Assembly: GCA_964473105.1 (NCBI GenBank)
Contig: CAYYNQ010000102.1
Location: forward strand, 42,215-106,214
DNA from: CAYYNQ01 sp964473105
GTDB taxonomy: Bacteria; Sumerlaeota; Sumerlaeia; MVZB01
DNA: 64,000 nt
Reading direction: 5' to 3'
Shown: positions 1 to 9,281 of the stretch, piece by piece
Layout of the letters: the number at the start of each line of letters is the position of its first letter
Position numbering within the stretch: the first letter of the stretch is position 1
The notes under the pieces: generated by a model
The model's database searches: none
Seen by the model: only the letters and a program-made list of their open reading frames with translations
Told to the model about the DNA's origin: nothing
Translations under genes and position numbers: made by a program

Positions 1-2
1 TA

Positions 3-1001
3 ACGGGCCCGACGGGTAGTGGAAAGACGACCACGTTGTATGCGGCATTGGCCGAAATCAGGGATCCCGGCGAGAAGTTCATTACCACCGAGGACCCCGT
101 CGAGTATGAGATGGACGGCATCCAGCAGGTGAACATCAACGAGGCTGTGGGCCTGACCTACGCCCGTTGCCTGCGTGCAATCCTGCGCCAAGACCCCGAT
201 CGAGTGCTAGTCGGCGAGGTGCGCGATGTTGAGACGGCGCAAATCGCTGTCCAAGCGGCCCTGACCGGTCACCTCGTCATGTCAACCCTGCATACCAACT
301 CCGCATCCGCGACCGTAACCCGGCTTCTGGACATGGGTGTTGAGCCGTTCTTAATCACGTCTGCTCTAATTGCGATTGTTGGCCAGCGTTTGGTCAGGTC
401 AATCTGTCAGGAATGCAAGACGCCCTATGAGCCTCAGCAGGAGGAGCTCCGTGAATTCGGCGTCACCCGGGACGAACTGCGGGAGCAGGGGATCACTTTG
501 TTTCGCGGTGAGGGTTGCAGTGAGTGCAACCATACCGGGTTTCACGGCCGTATGGGTATCTATGAGCTGCTTGAGATCACCGATGAAGTTCGTGAACTCA
601 TCTTGGAACAGGGCACAACGGACGATATCCTGGAAGTCGCGGCTCGTCAGGGGATGATGACAATGCGTGAGGATGGTTGGGTCAAGGTCTGCATGGGTCT
701 GACAACTCTTGACGAGATTGTCCGCCAGACTCCGGCTGGTGAGATGGGCGGGGTGATGGATGCCGCCCTAGACGATGATAAGGTTTCCATGGTCGCGGAT
801 CAGGAAAAACCCGGGCAGATCGAGACGAAATCCGGGTCGATCCAGTTGCCCGGACCCCCCCGGCCAAAGATTGATGAGGAAACACACTTGGTCGAGGGTG
901 AAATGGGCATGCCGGTTCCGGAGACGGGGCGTGCAGGGGATCCCGAAATCGATCTTGAGGCTGAACCTGAATCCAGACCGGAGTCCGAGCCCCGCACCTA
1001 A
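3..1001 (+). CDS. GspE/PilB-type secretion or type IV pilus assembly ATPase (3' part, cut by window edge)
   Basis: This is the C-terminal part of a type II secretion / type IV pilus hexameric ATPase that powers pseudopilus or pilus assembly at the inner membrane. The reading frame is open from base 3 and already encodes the Walker A motif [14 protein letters not shown], so the gene starts upstream of the window. Next come an Asp-box/Walker B region ([12 protein letters not shown]), the conserved [11 protein letters not shown] stretch, and a zinc-type tetracysteine pair (CQEC and CSEC followed by NHTGFHGR). All of these are standard for GspE/PilB. Beyond the usual C-terminus it carries an unusual tail of about 80 residues, rich in Asp, Glu and Pro, with no recognisable domain. 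The pseudopilin at 30668 could be a substrate of the same machinery, but it is far away. Whether this is GspE or PilB cannot be decided without the N-terminal part. Confidence 0.93.
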   Translation, partial: TGPTGSGKTTTLYAALAEIRDPGEKFITTEDPVEYEMDGIQQVNINEAVGLTYARCLRAILRQDPDRVLVGEVRDVETAQIAVQAALTGHLVMSTLHTNSASATVTRLLDMGVEPFLITSALIAIVGQRLVRSICQECKTPYEPQQEELREFGVTRDELREQGITLFRGEGCSECNHTGFHGRMGIYELLEITDEVRELILEQGTTDDILEVAARQGMMTMREDGWVKVCMGLTTLDEIVRQTPAGEMGGVMDAALDDDKVSMVADQEKPGQIETKSGSIQLPGPPRPKIDEETHLVEGEMGMPVPETGRAGDPEIDLEAEPESRPESEPRT

Positions 1002-1131
1002 CTTTTCTCGGTTGTTTTGAATCGCTTTTTCAGTGCAGATTTGGTATCGTCAAGCTTCACCAATCGGGCACGTGTTCCGCGTCGCTGCTTAACTCAAAAA
1101 ACCCTCCTCTGGAAGGCAGGACCTTGATCTC

Positions 1132-3591
1132 ATGCAGGAAATGAACCGCCAGAACATCATTCCCGTCAACATTGAAGACGAGATGCAGGCCTCGTATATC
1201 GACTACTCGATGAGCGTCATTGTGATGCGTGCGCTCCCCGATGTACGCGACGGCCTCAAGCCTGTTCATCGACGGATCATCTACGCCATGCATGACGAGG
1301 GGCTGACGCACGGAAAATCGCACAGCAAATGTGCGGGCGTTGTCGGTGTAGTGCTGAAGAAGTACCACCCACATGGCGATGGTGCAGTCTACGATGCGCT
1401 GGTCAGGATGGCACAGGAGTGGAACCTGCGTTACCCATTGATTGACGGTCAGGGAAACTTTGGTTCCGTGGACGGTGACAGCCCTGCGGCCTACCGATAT
1501 ACCGAGTGTCGCCTTTCCGCGATTGCAGAACTGCTTCTTCAGGATATTGACCGCAATACCGTCGATTACACAGCCAACTATGACGGTCGTTTTGAGGAGC
1601 CTGTGGTGCTTCCCGCAGCGTTTCCGAACCTGTTGGTCAACGGCTCGGCGGGAATTGCAGTGGGCATGGCCACCAATATTCCACCGCACAATTTGGGCGA
1701 GGTAATCGACGCGATCTGCATGATGATCAGGGATCCGGATATTGCCCTGAATGAACTGATGAAAGTTCTTCCGGGGCCCGATTTTCCCACCGGCGGTTTC
1801 ATCTACGGGAGGCAGGGGATTCGTGAAGCCTATGAGACAGGCCGGGGGCGACTGCAGTTGCGTGCACGTGTCAGGACCGAGGAGTTCAGAAACGGGCGTG
1901 AGGCCATCATCGTCACGGAAATTCCCTATCAGGTCAACAAGGCCAACCTGATCGTTGATATTGCACAACTTGTCAGGGACAAGAAGATCCAGGGGATCAG
2001 TGACATTCGCGATGAATCCGACCAGAACGGCATGCGAATTGTGATTGAGTTAAGGAAGGGCGAGGTTCCCCAGGTCATTATTAACAACCTTTACAAGATG
2101 ACCCAATTGCAGGTCACATTCGGCGTGATCTTGCTGGCGCTTGATGGTGGACGGCCACGTTATCTTTCGCTCAAGCGCATCCTTCAGTGTTATATCAACC
2201 ATCGTCGCGAGGTTGTGGTCAGGCGGACCCGTTTCGATTTGGACAAGGCGCGCAAACGCATCCATATCGTTGAGGGCCTGTTGAAGGCGGTTGAGAACAT
2301 TGATTCCGTCATCAAGATCATTCGTGGATCCGAGACGGTTCAGGCAGCCCGGGACGGACTGAAGTCGGGATTTGACCTGACCGATGAGCAGACGCAGGCA
2401 ATTCTGGATATGCCATTGCGCCGCCTGACCGGTCTTGAGATTGAGAAACTAATGCATGAGAGGAAGGAACTGGTCGCATTGATCGAAAGCCTTGCCGGAA
2501 TCCTTGCCGATCCCGGCAAGGTTCTGAACCTCATCACGGATGAACTACAGGAGGTCAAGGCCAGATTTGGTGACTCGCGTCTGACAGAGATCGTTAATGC
2601 CGAGGGGGATCTCTCGATCGAGGATCTGATAGCCGAGGAAAGAATGGTGATTACGATCACGCACAGTGGTTACATCAAGCGGACCGGCACTGCCCTCTAC
2701 CGCTCCCAGCGTCGTGGCGGGAAAGGGAGTCGGGGTATCAACCTCAAGGAGGAAGACTGGGTTGAACATGTTTTCGTGGGAACCACCCACAATTACCTGA
2801 TGTTCTTCAGCAATTTCGGCAGGGCCTACTGGCTCAAAGTATATGAGTTGCCCGAGGGGGGGCGAACAACCAGAGGACGGCCCATTGTCAACCTGCTGCA
2901 ACTGGAGGCCGGTGAAAAGATTGAGTCGATTGTCCCGGTCAAGGAATTTCAGGAAGACCTTTACCTGGTCTTCTGCACCAAGATGGGCCGTGTCGTTAGG
3001 AACTCACTGAACCTGTATTCCAATCCGCGACGCACGGGGATAAAGGCTATCAAGATCGCCGACAATGATGAATTGATCAGTGTCAGGCAGACCGACCTTC
3101 ATCAGGAGCTGATTATAGCCACACGCAACGGCATGGGTGTGCGGTTCAAGGGCCCCGATGTCCGGCCCATGGGGCGTTTTGTGGGCGGTGTGCGCGGTGT
3201 CAACTTGAGTGGAGATGACCAAGTTGTTGGCATGATAGTCCTGCGGCCTGACACCACGGTCCTCACGATTTGCGAGAACGGTTATGGAAAGCGGACTCGG
3301 GCCGATGAATATCGGATCGTGAGGCGCGGTGCCAAGGGTGTGATTAATATCCGGACAAGTGAACGCAATGGCAAGGTGATGTCCGTGCTGGATGTCGTTG
3401 ACAGCGACGAACTGATCATGATCTCGGAAAACGGGGTGACTATTCGCAGCAGTGTCAGTGAGATGAGGACAATCTCAAGGGCGACTCAGGGTGTGCGGCT
3501 CATCAACCTGTCCACCGGCGACCGTCTGACATCGGTAGCCAGGATCGAGGAAGACAAGGATGTTGATAGCAACGGATCGGCGGATGATTAA
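1132..3591 (+). CDS. gyrA: DNA gyrase subunit A
   Basis: This is the breakage-reunion subunit of DNA gyrase, which introduces negative supercoils together with GyrB. At 819 residues it has the usual GyrA length. The winged-helix/tower core carries the catalytic tyrosine Y123 in the RYTE motif, and the C-terminal beta-pinwheel carries the GyrA box QRRGGKG at residues 526-532. That box separates gyrase from topoisomerase IV ParC. The ATG at 1132 is preceded by a GGCAGGA ribosome site (1115-1121) ten bases away; the ATG at 1141 has no room for one. The tail is acidic (EEDKDVDSNGSADD). The position equivalent to E. coli Ser83 is glycine (G84, codon 1381-1383), while the Asp equivalent to D87 is kept. 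gyrB is not adjacent. Confidence 0.98.
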   Translation: MQEMNRQNIIPVNIEDEMQASYIDYSMSVIVMRALPDVRDGLKPVHRRIIYAMHDEGLTHGKSHSKCAGVVGVVLKKYHPHGDGAVYDALVRMAQEWNLRYPLIDGQGNFGSVDGDSPAAYRYTECRLSAIAELLLQDIDRNTVDYTANYDGRFEEPVVLPAAFPNLLVNGSAGIAVGMATNIPPHNLGEVIDAICMMIRDPDIALNELMKVLPGPDFPTGGFIYGRQGIREAYETGRGRLQLRARVRTEEFRNGREAIIVTEIPYQVNKANLIVDIAQLVRDKKIQGISDIRDESDQNGMRIVIELRKGEVPQVIINNLYKMTQLQVTFGVILLALDGGRPRYLSLKRILQCYINHRREVVVRRTRFDLDKARKRIHIVEGLLKAVENIDSVIKIIRGSETVQAARDGLKSGFDLTDEQTQAILDMPLRRLTGLEIEKLMHERKELVALIESLAGILADPGKVLNLITDELQEVKARFGDSRLTEIVNAEGDLSIEDLIAEERMVITITHSGYIKRTGTALYRSQRRGGKGSRGINLKEEDWVEHVFVGTTHNYLMFFSNFGRAYWLKVYELPEGGRTTRGRPIVNLLQLEAGEKIESIVPVKEFQEDLYLVFCTKMGRVVRNSLNLYSNPRRTGIKAIKIADNDELISVRQTDLHQELIIATRNGMGVRFKGPDVRPMGRFVGGVRGVNLSGDDQVVGMIVLRPDTTVLTICENGYGKRTRADEYRIVRRGAKGVINIRTSERNGKVMSVLDVVDSDELIMISENGVTIRSSVSEMRTISRATQGVRLINLSTGDRLTSVARIEEDKDVDSNGSADD

Positions 3592-3930
3592 TAGCCGTTG
3601 ACGAGCCGCCATGTTGTTATGTGTCCCGGCCTCAACCCGTTTGGAACCTTTTGTCTCCCCCGGGGAGCATCCTCATCCTTCTAAAAATCCATGAATCGAG
3701 GAAAGAATCTCCGGGTGGACTCCCATCCGGCATGGAAGGGTTAATCTTGTCAATGATATCATGGTGCAATCGGAATCTGGCTGGTAGGCCTCCTTCCCCG
3801 TGACCGGTGTCGAGTTAGAGTCGGAATTCTGTGAAAACCGACCTCGACCGATGAACATGTGCCTGACTGATCCCGCCGAAGGCATGCTCCCTTGAACAAG
3901 CCGTTGCATTCTCCCGGAAAGACCGACCCC
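3592..3930 (+). other. Intergenic gap between gyrA and the AsmA-like gene
   Basis: This stretch of 339 bases has no convincing gene. Short open frames exist on both strands, but none has a ribosome site or recognisable protein features. I see no clear hairpin with a T-run after gyrA and no strong promoter. The next gene could be read from a TTG at 3892, inside this gap. Confidence 0.5.
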
Positions 3931-6900
3931 ATGCGGACACAACCCCGAAGGTGGTTATCGGATAGACTTATGCGTCTGCTGATACGCGCGGTCGCCATCC
4001 TTGCCCTGTTTGGGGCAACAATTTTGCTTCTCCTGTTTATTTGTCCGTGGTCCATGCCGGTGATCAACCAGCAGCTGAGGAATTCATGGAAAGAGGCCAC
4101 GGGTCTTGGGCTCAATTTCGAGAGAGCCACATTCCGTATCAGCAGAGGGCTTGTTGAGGTACGGAACCCTTCGCTGGTTGATCCGGTTTCAGGCGAGGAA
4201 CTTGTCCGGATGCGGGGGATCAAGATGGAGCTTTCCTTTTGGGAGTTCCTTTTCTCGGATTCCCCGCGGGTGATCGAAAAAATTCAGGTTAATGGGGAAT
4301 TTGCGGCATCTCTGGAGTGGGCGGGCGGACAGGGTGGGATTTCGGCACCTTGGGACCGGATTATTGAAATTTATCGCAACCACCTTGGCAGGGTCGAACT
4401 GTTTCCCACAGAGGTCGTTGAGGGTATCGATTTACGCCCCGGGGTGGTGATCCGGCACTTGAGTTTTGACGTCCTCAATTTTCGATGGGCAGGCGCGCAG
4501 GGGGAATCATTGCCATCTTGGGTGACCCTGAAAGACGTGGCCCTGGAATGTGAATTTGACGATGTGGGCAGACCGCTCAATTTCTTACTGGAAGGAAAGT
4601 ATAATGAACACCCGGCCACGAATTCATTGAGGATAGTGATCGCCCGGGATCCCGGGGATAGCCGTCTCGATTTCAGGGTGAATGTGGATGAATTTGATAG
4701 CCGTATAGATTTTCCATTTGACACCGCTTTTGAAATGATGGGCCGGGATATTGAGTTTAGTGGTTCCTGTGATATCCCGGGGAAGCGTCCCTGGATGATT
4801 GATGGTAATTTTCGGTTGGGTGATGTCAAGATCAGGGATCCCGGATCGGGCGAGGTACAACCACATGGCCGCATGACGCTTTCGTGGAGCGCCGAGCTTC
4901 CCGTTCAACAGTCCGGCCTGGAGCTTAGTCACCTCGAACTGGAGAGCGAACTTTGTCACATGTTATCCTCTGGGACTCTGCAGTTGTTCAGCCCCCATGA
5001 ATATGATCTGGCAGTTCAATCCTTTGAAGTGACGGACAGCGGTATTCGACTGATCGCCAACCAGATGATACCCGATGCTGGAGGTTCGATTACCGTCAGC
5101 AGGGAGGGCATGATTCATTTCAGCGGAGATGTGGCGGGAGACCTGGTCAAAACCATTCCCGATAAAATTGACGGGAGGATGTGGTTCAACAACGCCACAT
5201 GGCATACCCCGATCCTGTCGGCGCCGTTGGTTGCTCTTGACGGTGAAGTCCGTCTAACGAGTGCAACTATGTTTGTCCGGCATTTAAAAGCACGGCTTTT
5301 GGACATCCCGATGGAACTGGGAGGTAGGATTGTTTTTCGTCCGCTTGGACGTGGTGTCGAATCGATCGACCTTGACTGGAATGCTGGAGGCCAACTCGAC
5401 AATATTCGCAGGCTCATCAGGTGTGTCTCTGCCGGTGGCGAAGAATCGTTCGAGTTGGATGGCACTTTTGATGCCAGGGGCCGTTTCAAGCTGAATGATC
5501 CTTTTGTGGGATCGTTGTCCGATGCACTTGAGAGGACGGCAAGTCAGGGCTGGATCAATATCCTTGATGGCCGGGCTCGTTCACTTGGTTCTGATCTGGT
5601 GATGGGTGATGTTCGGGGCCGCATCGATTTAACGGATGGACAGATTCATACCAAGGATCCAATCACCGGGCGGTTTCGCGGGATAGATATTGAGTTGGAA
5701 CTCAGTTCAAAAGAGGGTGAACCATTTTGGAATCAACCGTTTCTTGATATCGGGTTGAAGGCAAGCGTGAACCTGGAGCAGATGGGGGTTGGTCCTGGCC
5801 AGGTGTCCTCTGTGTCCGATATCAAGGGCAAACTGGGAGAGATTAAGGGCAGGGTAATCCTGGATACGCAACTTGCGCTGCCCTTGCGAAGTCCGAGGGA
5901 TCTGGATTACCAGGGAAAAGTGAAGATCTTGGGCCTACAGTGCAACCCGAAACTACGCTGGTTCAGGGGCCCGTTGTTCCTTGATCAGGTCGAGTTCATG
6001 GTGAATTCGTCTTCGATCTCTATTATGCCGGCTGCTGCCCGATGGGGGGGAATGGAAGTCCAACTGGAAGGTCGCCTCAGCCCCGCGGGAGGTTGGTTGA
6101 AGGCTTCCACCGAATGTTTTCTGGAACAAGTTCAGGAGCAGATTCCGGCTGTCATGCCGATGATGCACCTCAAAGGTCCGGCCGCGGTTCAGCATACCAT
6201 TCACCTTCTGCCGGCATATCCCGCCAGCGTTGAGCAGGGTCCACTGGGCTGGATGAACGCCATAGTGGGGGCGGTGGTTCAGGGACATCTGAAGGAATTC
6301 TATAACGTCCACTTTCAGGGGGAAATCCAGGCGCTGGATTGCGAAGCTACGTGGAAGAGGATGCCCGTGCGGTTACGCGGAATCACGGGCGACTTTATTT
6401 ATGATCAACAGAAACTTGCCACATCTGGCCTGATTTCGGTCAACGCGGGGTTCGGCAGCCGTGATGTGGAGACCATGTTGGAGGTCGGGTATGCGCAGAA
6501 GCCAGTCAGGCTGGAATTCATAACTTCATCAGGACATTTTGTCCTCGATCCATGGCTTAGGCCCTGGTACCCGGGAGCATGGGAGTGGGAGGGCAAGGAA
6601 CTGGCTGTTCGTGCCGATGATGTGGAGTTGTCTCCCGATAGTGGCATGGCGAGGGAAGGGCTCCAAAAATTGAAAGGGAACGCATTTGAGCAGATAGACC
6701 CAGCAAAATTTGTCATGTTGGGGGATGTCCAGCTCGATTCATTGACCTACCGCAAGGCGCAGGCCACGAATTTTAGGGGGATCCTCAAATTGGATTCGTA
6801 TCCCGGCGGGAGTCTGGGATTATCATTGAACTCTGTCGCTGCGGATTTCTATGAGGGACGGTTTAATGCGGAATATACGCTTCGCAATCGCGACCTGACA

Positions 6901-7428
6901 TCCCGAATGAAGATGGAACAGGTGAGCCTTGGTCGTCTGAAGAATGCCCTGAACCCGGGTGAAGGGCCATCTTCGATCCTTTCGGGGCGACTGACAGGTC
7001 AATTCGATTATCAGCACGATCTAACGCAGGGTTTTTCCGGGATGGCCGGGACCGGGCATGTCCAGGTTCAGGACAGCCTGTGGGGTGAGGGAACCCTGTT
7101 TCAACGTATTGGCAGGATTCTCAACCTGTCCTTTTTCAAGGATGTCGTGTTCGACTCGATCGAGGGTGATTTTGCGCTAAGGGACTCGGTCTTCAGCGTG
7201 AGGGAACCGGGGATCGTGTTCAAGGGGCCAATTATGAGCCTTGTGATGACCGGCAGTGTTGATGCGGACGAGAACCTTGAACTCCTACTGAAGTTGAAGT
7301 TTTTTTCCGGTGTCGCTAAATTACCGGTGTTCAAGGAACTGGTGGAAATGTTCAACGATGCCGCCGGTTCGGTCCTGAAGTTCAAGATCACCGGGACCCT
7401 TCAGAATCCGGAGGGTATAGCCCTGTGA
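3931..7428 (+). CDS. AsmA-family large envelope protein (putative inter-membrane lipid transport)
   Basis: Reading from the ATG at 3931 gives about 1165 residues; a TTG at 3892 would add 13. An N-terminal transmembrane anchor (about residues 16-42, ILALFGATILLLLFICPW) is followed by a very long periplasmic region rich in beta-strand repeats with no cysteine-rich or catalytic motif. The end, from about residue 1000, has the AsmA-C signature: a G-x-G-x-V-x-V-x-D-x-x-W strand, then LFQRIG, FDSIEGDF, and a closing GTLQNPEG. The AsmA/TamB superfamily forms hydrophobic grooves that carry phospholipids between the membranes of diderms. The next gene, 37 bases on, is an LptF/LptG permease, which fits an envelope-lipid operon. 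It could instead be called a DUF3971 or YhdP-like protein; the exact subfamily is uncertain. Confidence 0.8.
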   Translation: MRTQPRRWLSDRLMRLLIRAVAILALFGATILLLLFICPWSMPVINQQLRNSWKEATGLGLNFERATFRISRGLVEVRNPSLVDPVSGEELVRMRGIKMELSFWEFLFSDSPRVIEKIQVNGEFAASLEWAGGQGGISAPWDRIIEIYRNHLGRVELFPTEVVEGIDLRPGVVIRHLSFDVLNFRWAGAQGESLPSWVTLKDVALECEFDDVGRPLNFLLEGKYNEHPATNSLRIVIARDPGDSRLDFRVNVDEFDSRIDFPFDTAFEMMGRDIEFSGSCDIPGKRPWMIDGNFRLGDVKIRDPGSGEVQPHGRMTLSWSAELPVQQSGLELSHLELESELCHMLSSGTLQLFSPHEYDLAVQSFEVTDSGIRLIANQMIPDAGGSITVSREGMIHFSGDVAGDLVKTIPDKIDGRMWFNNATWHTPILSAPLVALDGEVRLTSATMFVRHLKARLLDIPMELGGRIVFRPLGRGVESIDLDWNAGGQLDNIRRLIRCVSAGGEESFELDGTFDARGRFKLNDPFVGSLSDALERTASQGWINILDGRARSLGSDLVMGDVRGRIDLTDGQIHTKDPITGRFRGIDIELELSSKEGEPFWNQPFLDIGLKASVNLEQMGVGPGQVSSVSDIKGKLGEIKGRVILDTQLALPLRSPRDLDYQGKVKILGLQCNPKLRWFRGPLFLDQVEFMVNSSSISIMPAAARWGGMEVQLEGRLSPAGGWLKASTECFLEQVQEQIPAVMPMMHLKGPAAVQHTIHLLPAYPASVEQGPLGWMNAIVGAVVQGHLKEFYNVHFQGEIQALDCEATWKRMPVRLRGITGDFIYDQQKLATSGLISVNAGFGSRDVETMLEVGYAQKPVRLEFITSSGHFVLDPWLRPWYPGAWEWEGKELAVRADDVELSPDSGMAREGLQKLKGNAFEQIDPAKFVMLGDVQLDSLTYRKAQATNFRGILKLDSYPGGSLGLSLNSVAADFYEGRFNAEYTLRNRDLTSRMKMEQVSLGRLKNALNPGEGPSSILSGRLTGQFDYQHDLTQGFSGMAGTGHVQVQDSLWGEGTLFQRIGRILNLSFFKDVVFDSIEGDFALRDSVFSVREPGIVFKGPIMSLVMTGSVDADENLELLLKLKFFSGVAKLPVFKELVEMFNDAAGSVLKFKITGTLQNPEGIAL

Positions 7429-7465
7429 GCGGATCGATATTTCCACGACAGGAAAAGTTGACCGA

Positions 7466-8584
7466 ATGAGAGTGCTGACACGTTACCTGATGCGGGAAAT
7501 CATGTTGTACTTCGTGATTTTCGGCGCCTTTCTTCTCAGCATCATGGCGATCTATGAAAGCTTCAATCTGAGGGATGATTACGTCGAGTACAGCCCCAGT
7601 GTTGTCGAGATCATCACATATCTGCTCTATCGGTTGCCGGGCAAGTTCAAGGAAGTCCTTCCCATGGTGGGGTTATTGTCGACCTGTTTTGCATATGGAC
7701 TGCTTGCCAAGAACCGGGAAATCCTGGCCATGGTCGCCACGGGGATCAGCTTTTTCCGGTTGACGGTTCCAGTATTCATCACGGGTATTTTCCTTTGCGG
7801 CCTGATTTTCCTCTTTAATGAGGAACTGGTTCCATACACGGATAAGAAGGCCGATTATATCGGGAAGACGATCATCAAGAAAAAGAAAACAAAACCGGTC
7901 CAGAGACGGAAGAATATCCTGACCCACGGTGCCAGGGACGAAGTCTACTGTATTCCCTACTACCTTCTCGACCTGAACACGATGATTTACCCGGTGATCA
8001 TGAAACTTGCTCCCGGCGGCGGGGAGATCATCGAGCGACTTGATGCTGACCGGGCGGTCCTGATACCCGAGGGCCATGAGGATGCCGGCTTGTGGGCATT
8101 CGTGAACCTGCAGCGTCGCATATTCAACTCCGACGGGAGCCTGTTGTCTCATGAGTCTCTTCCCGGGACCAACCTCGTGAAACTCAGGGATAGCCTGGAA
8201 GAGATCCTCAGGCGGGGGGAGAAGACATCTGACATGAATTTCGCAGAATTAAAAACATATATGGATCTGATGTCAGGTAATTTTGAGCGGAAGGTGGACA
8301 ACCTGCGAATATCGCTGCGTCAGAAGATTGTCTGGCCCATATCCGGGCTTTTGTTGACACTGGCCGGTTTTGTGGTTGTGGTCGATGTTCATGCCCGCCG
8401 TTTTGCCCGAGGCGTGAGTGTGGGACTGCTGCTTGCAGTCGGGTTCTATGTCCTGAATGTCTTTTTGGTCAACTTGGGCCAAAAGGACATGATCGCGCCT
8501 TTTCTGGCGAGTTGGCTGGCCTTGGCGCTTCTGACCGTGGTCACGATTTATCTGGGCTATCAGTTAACCCGTGTCCGAAAATAG
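7466..8584 (+). CDS. LptF/LptG-family permease (YjgP/YjgQ)
   Basis: This 372-residue inner-membrane protein has the family's typical architecture. There are three N-terminal transmembrane segments (about residues 13-33, 60-78, 95-120), a long periplasmic beta-jellyroll-like middle (about 150-290), and three C-terminal segments (about 290-368). The opening MRVLTRYLMREI and the motif after the second segment (KFKEVLPMVGLLST) match the YjgP/YjgQ pattern. In E. coli LptF and LptG form the permease core of the LptBFG transporter that extracts lipopolysaccharide; only one such gene is here and LptB is not nearby. An AGGA site about 11 bases upstream supports the ATG at 7466. It follows the AsmA-like gene closely, so the two are probably co-transcribed. 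Confidence 0.88.
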   Translation: MRVLTRYLMREIMLYFVIFGAFLLSIMAIYESFNLRDDYVEYSPSVVEIITYLLYRLPGKFKEVLPMVGLLSTCFAYGLLAKNREILAMVATGISFFRLTVPVFITGIFLCGLIFLFNEELVPYTDKKADYIGKTIIKKKKTKPVQRRKNILTHGARDEVYCIPYYLLDLNTMIYPVIMKLAPGGGEIIERLDADRAVLIPEGHEDAGLWAFVNLQRRIFNSDGSLLSHESLPGTNLVKLRDSLEEILRRGEKTSDMNFAELKTYMDLMSGNFERKVDNLRISLRQKIVWPISGLLLTLAGFVVVVDVHARRFARGVSVGLLLAVGFYVLNVFLVNLGQKDMIAPFLASWLALALLTVVTIYLGYQLTRVRK

Positions 8585-8647
8585 CCCTTTCCCAGATTCC
8601 ATGCTGAGATAGGAATCATGATCTCAAATGAAGGCGGACGATGGGCA

Positions 8648-8983
8648 TTATTTTAACCTTGGGTGTGGGGCCATGAAGACCAGGACTGTCGCTGGTGCAT
8701 CCGAGTCGTTCCGGATGCCGTGCATGACGCCGGGAGGCGCAATGGCTGTATGGCCCGCTTCCAGGGGCAGGGTCTGGCCAGCCAGGATCACACGGCAACT
8801 CCCGGTGAGGACATGGTAGACCTTCTCCTCGGTTTCATGCAGGTGGGGTTTCTGTTCCTGACCGGGCTTTAAGCAGTAGACATCACAGAACATCCTTGGA
8901 GATTCATGAAGGTTCACCTTCTGCATTTTTGCATCCGAGAATTGGGCGACTTCCGCAGTATTGAATACGAGGGGTTCGGTCAT
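8648..8983 (-). CDS. Small single-domain cupin protein
   Basis: This 111-residue protein is essentially one cupin beta-barrel. Motif 1 is visible as GQEQKPHLHETEEKVYHVLTG, giving the H-x-H plus Glu metal ligands, and motif 2 as GHTAIAPPGVMHGIRN with the last histidine ligand. It has no signal peptide, so it should be cytosolic. Cupins of this size are often metal-dependent isomerases, dioxygenase-like proteins or sugar-binding regulators; the substrate cannot be read here. An AGGAG site lies upstream of the ATG at 8983. The gene is divergent from the aminotransferase at 9282 and convergent with the LptF/G gene. Confidence 0.85.
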   Translation of the reverse strand: MTEPLVFNTAEVAQFSDAKMQKVNLHESPRMFCDVYCLKPGQEQKPHLHETEEKVYHVLTGSCRVILAGQTLPLEAGHTAIAPPGVMHGIRNDSDAPATVLVFMAPHPRLK

Positions 8984-9281
8984 CTTGGCGTTTTCTCCTT
9001 TCCGGCCGGATTCACCATATTAACCCGATCAGGCCGTTACAGGGAAATCCTTTAGTGATCGGCCGATCTGTTTGACTGGGCAGCGGGGTCGAGACAGAAG
9101 AGGTCTTTTTACGCGGTTCAATGACGATTGTGATGACGGACGCTGACTTCTGAGTTGGGCCTATGCCTTGTGTTTGTCCCGCGAACAACCACAAAGATCT
9201 TGGGGAATGGGCTTCACACGCCATTTCGGATCGGTTAATCTGATACGCTGTTTCAATTTATCCCCATGGAATCCTCCCGGC

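Noticed and set aside
1057..1968. Long minus-strand frame (303 codons) opposite gyrA
   Set aside because: It lies entirely antisense to the gyrA N-terminal half and has no recognisable family, ribosome site or conserved motif.
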